From contig JAISDF010000182.1 of NCBI GenBank assembly GCA_031265025.1, positions 1-6,869 on the forward strand: a stretch of DNA of 6,869 nt, in the 5' to 3' direction. The notes under the pieces are model-generated. The model searched no databases. It saw only the letters and a program-made list of their open reading frames with translations, and was not told where the DNA came from. A program made the position numbers and the translations under genes. Source of the DNA: Spirochaetaceae bacterium (GTDB lineage Bacteria > Spirochaetota > Spirochaetia > Treponematales > Breznakiellaceae). Within the stretch, counting starts at the first letter, position 1. Each line of letters starts with the position of its first letter. This document shows positions 6,079 to 6,869 of the stretch, in pieces.

Positions 6079-6869
6079 ATGTTTGGATTTCTGGACAAGC
6101 TGAAAAAACTTCCTCTGCTGCGTAATTTTGCCAGGCAGGAGAGAAATCCCGACGAAATCGTTGAGGAGCAGTGGACCGCCGGGTTTTCCAAGCCAAACCA
6201 AAACCGTTTTATAGTAAAGGATGAAAGTTCCCACCGGAGTTATGTGCGGGACCGGGAACTGGTTCTGGGCCTCAAGAGGACCAACTGCCTTGCCTGGGCG
6301 CTGGACGGCCGTTTCCGTTATGCCGACCAGATTCTCGAAGGCAGCGTCAGGGTGCATCCCAAAGGCGGTTATGCCGCCGCGGGGATTACTTTCAGAATGA
6401 TTGATGAAAGAACCAATTATACCCTTCTTTGTTCGTCCAAGGGGTATTTCCGCCTGGATGTACTGCGGAACGGTATGCCCGAAGCCCTGGCGGGCTGGAC
6501 CGAGATTCCCGTTCCCCTGTCCCCGGACGGGGCACAGAAGGCAAAGACACAGGGCGCGGTGAACTCCCCTCCCGGCGTTTCCCTGCCCTTCAAAATCATA
6601 GCTTATGGGCCCAACATACTGGTAGCCCTGAATCACCGCTGGGCGGCCAGGCTCAAAGACCGCACCATACCCTCAGGCCGCGTCGCCCTGGCCTGCGCTT
6701 CCTACGAGGCCGCTCCGGTTCTGCCGGAAAGCCCTGACAACCCGGCGCATGCCGGTGAAATCGCCGAGGCGGTTCTCGAGTCTTTTTCTGTTGAATCAAG
6801 ACAGGCGCGGGTCGAAGCCGCCTACAGTTCCTGGGAGCATGACTATCCTCCTGACCCTGAAAGCAGAAA
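6079..6869 (+). CDS. Uncharacterised protein with concanavalin-like (DUF1080/LamG-type) fold signature, 3' end beyond the window (partial)
   Basis: The frame is open from ATG 6079 to the right edge, giving 263 residues with no stop. Codon use with frequent G/C third positions supports real coding. The start MFGFLDKLKKLPLLRNF is amphipathic and basic, not a signal peptide, so the product may stay in the cytoplasm or sit on the membrane face. Residues about 55-238 fit a beta-sandwich of the concanavalin-like / 3-keto-disaccharide hydrolase-like type. There is an early strand pattern near 85-105 (ILEGSVRVHP, AAGITFRMID), then FKIIAYGPNILVALNHRW (171-188) and a closing DRTIPSGRVALAC (194-206), which resembles the usual 'N-x-x-D-x-T-x-x-x-G-R-x-x-L' ending of that fold. 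Residues after about 239 turn charged and helical (SRQARVEAAYSSWEHD) and may lead into another domain such as TPR repeats. No catalytic residues can be assigned. It is divergent from the coiled-coil/kinase unit across a 124-base gap and has no ribosome site. Confidence 0.72.
   Translation, partial: MFGFLDKLKKLPLLRNFARQERNPDEIVEEQWTAGFSKPNQNRFIVKDESSHRSYVRDRELVLGLKRTNCLAWALDGRFRYADQILEGSVRVHPKGGYAAAGITFRMIDERTNYTLLCSSKGYFRLDVLRNGMPEALAGWTEIPVPLSPDGAQKAKTQGAVNSPPGVSLPFKIIAYGPNILVALNHRWAARLKDRTIPSGRVALACASYEAAPVLPESPDNPAHAGEIAEAVLESFSVESRQARVEAAYSSWEHDYPPDPESR

Noticed and set aside
5719..6636. 305-residue open frame on the minus strand spanning the divergent region
   Set aside because: It runs antisense to the plus-strand gene at 6079 and out of frame over the coiled-coil gene. 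Its apparent C-terminal repeats (NRPADE-like) are the other-frame reading of the TDRxM repeats, and no family motif is seen.

Overview
The window is a GC-rich, tightly packed bacterial segment with four protein genes on the minus strand and one divergent gene on the plus strand. The gene content is a histidine kinase fused to a sugar permease domain, a coiled-coil PD-(D/E)xK protein of a type I associate with termite-gut treponemes, a class C acid phosphatase lipoprotein and a PEGA-domain envelope protein. It fits a spirochaete of the Treponema/Breznakiellaceae kind. That assignment is an inference from family composition; no rRNA or other phylogenetic marker is present.

Layout: minus-strand transcription unit A runs from about 5978 down to 2258. 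It holds a 212-residue coiled-coil/nuclease-fold protein (5954-5316). Twelve bases later comes a 1001-residue hybrid histidine kinase (5303-2298) whose sensor is a complete PTS EIIC-like membrane domain. The unit ends at a perfect 14-bp hairpin (2258-2291), which is the first of five hairpins packed between 2161 and 2291. Minus-strand unit B starts at a sigma70-like promoter (2095-2123). It encodes a secreted HAD-type acid phosphatase lipoprotein (2052-1267) and, 16 bases later, a TTG-initiated PEGA/FlgD-Ig-like envelope protein (1250 to beyond base 1). On the plus strand, an extended -10 motif at 6060-6068 lies just before a gene at 6079, which is still open at the right edge. Its product has a concanavalin-like beta-sandwich signature and no signal peptide.

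How the parts may work together: unit A looks like a sensory module. The kinase carries a ChbC-type EIIC domain that keeps the two residues expected to contact sugar, followed by PAS, HisKA/HATPase and a receiver domain. No EIIA, EIIB, HPt or DNA-binding output regulator lies in the window, so the permease part is more likely a sugar sensor, or a sensor derived from a transporter, than a working PTS porter. Unit B looks like an envelope or periplasm module: nucleotide/phosphomonoester hydrolysis plus a surface or outer-membrane beta-rich protein. Nothing here shows that unit A controls unit B; they are merely adjacent.

The most notable item is the EIIC-PAS-HK-REC fusion and its pairing with the coiled-coil nuclease-fold protein. 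Next is the hairpin array at 2161-2291. There is no gene-free stretch longer than about 250 bases; the two intergenic regions (2053-2297 and 5955-6078) are described feature by feature.
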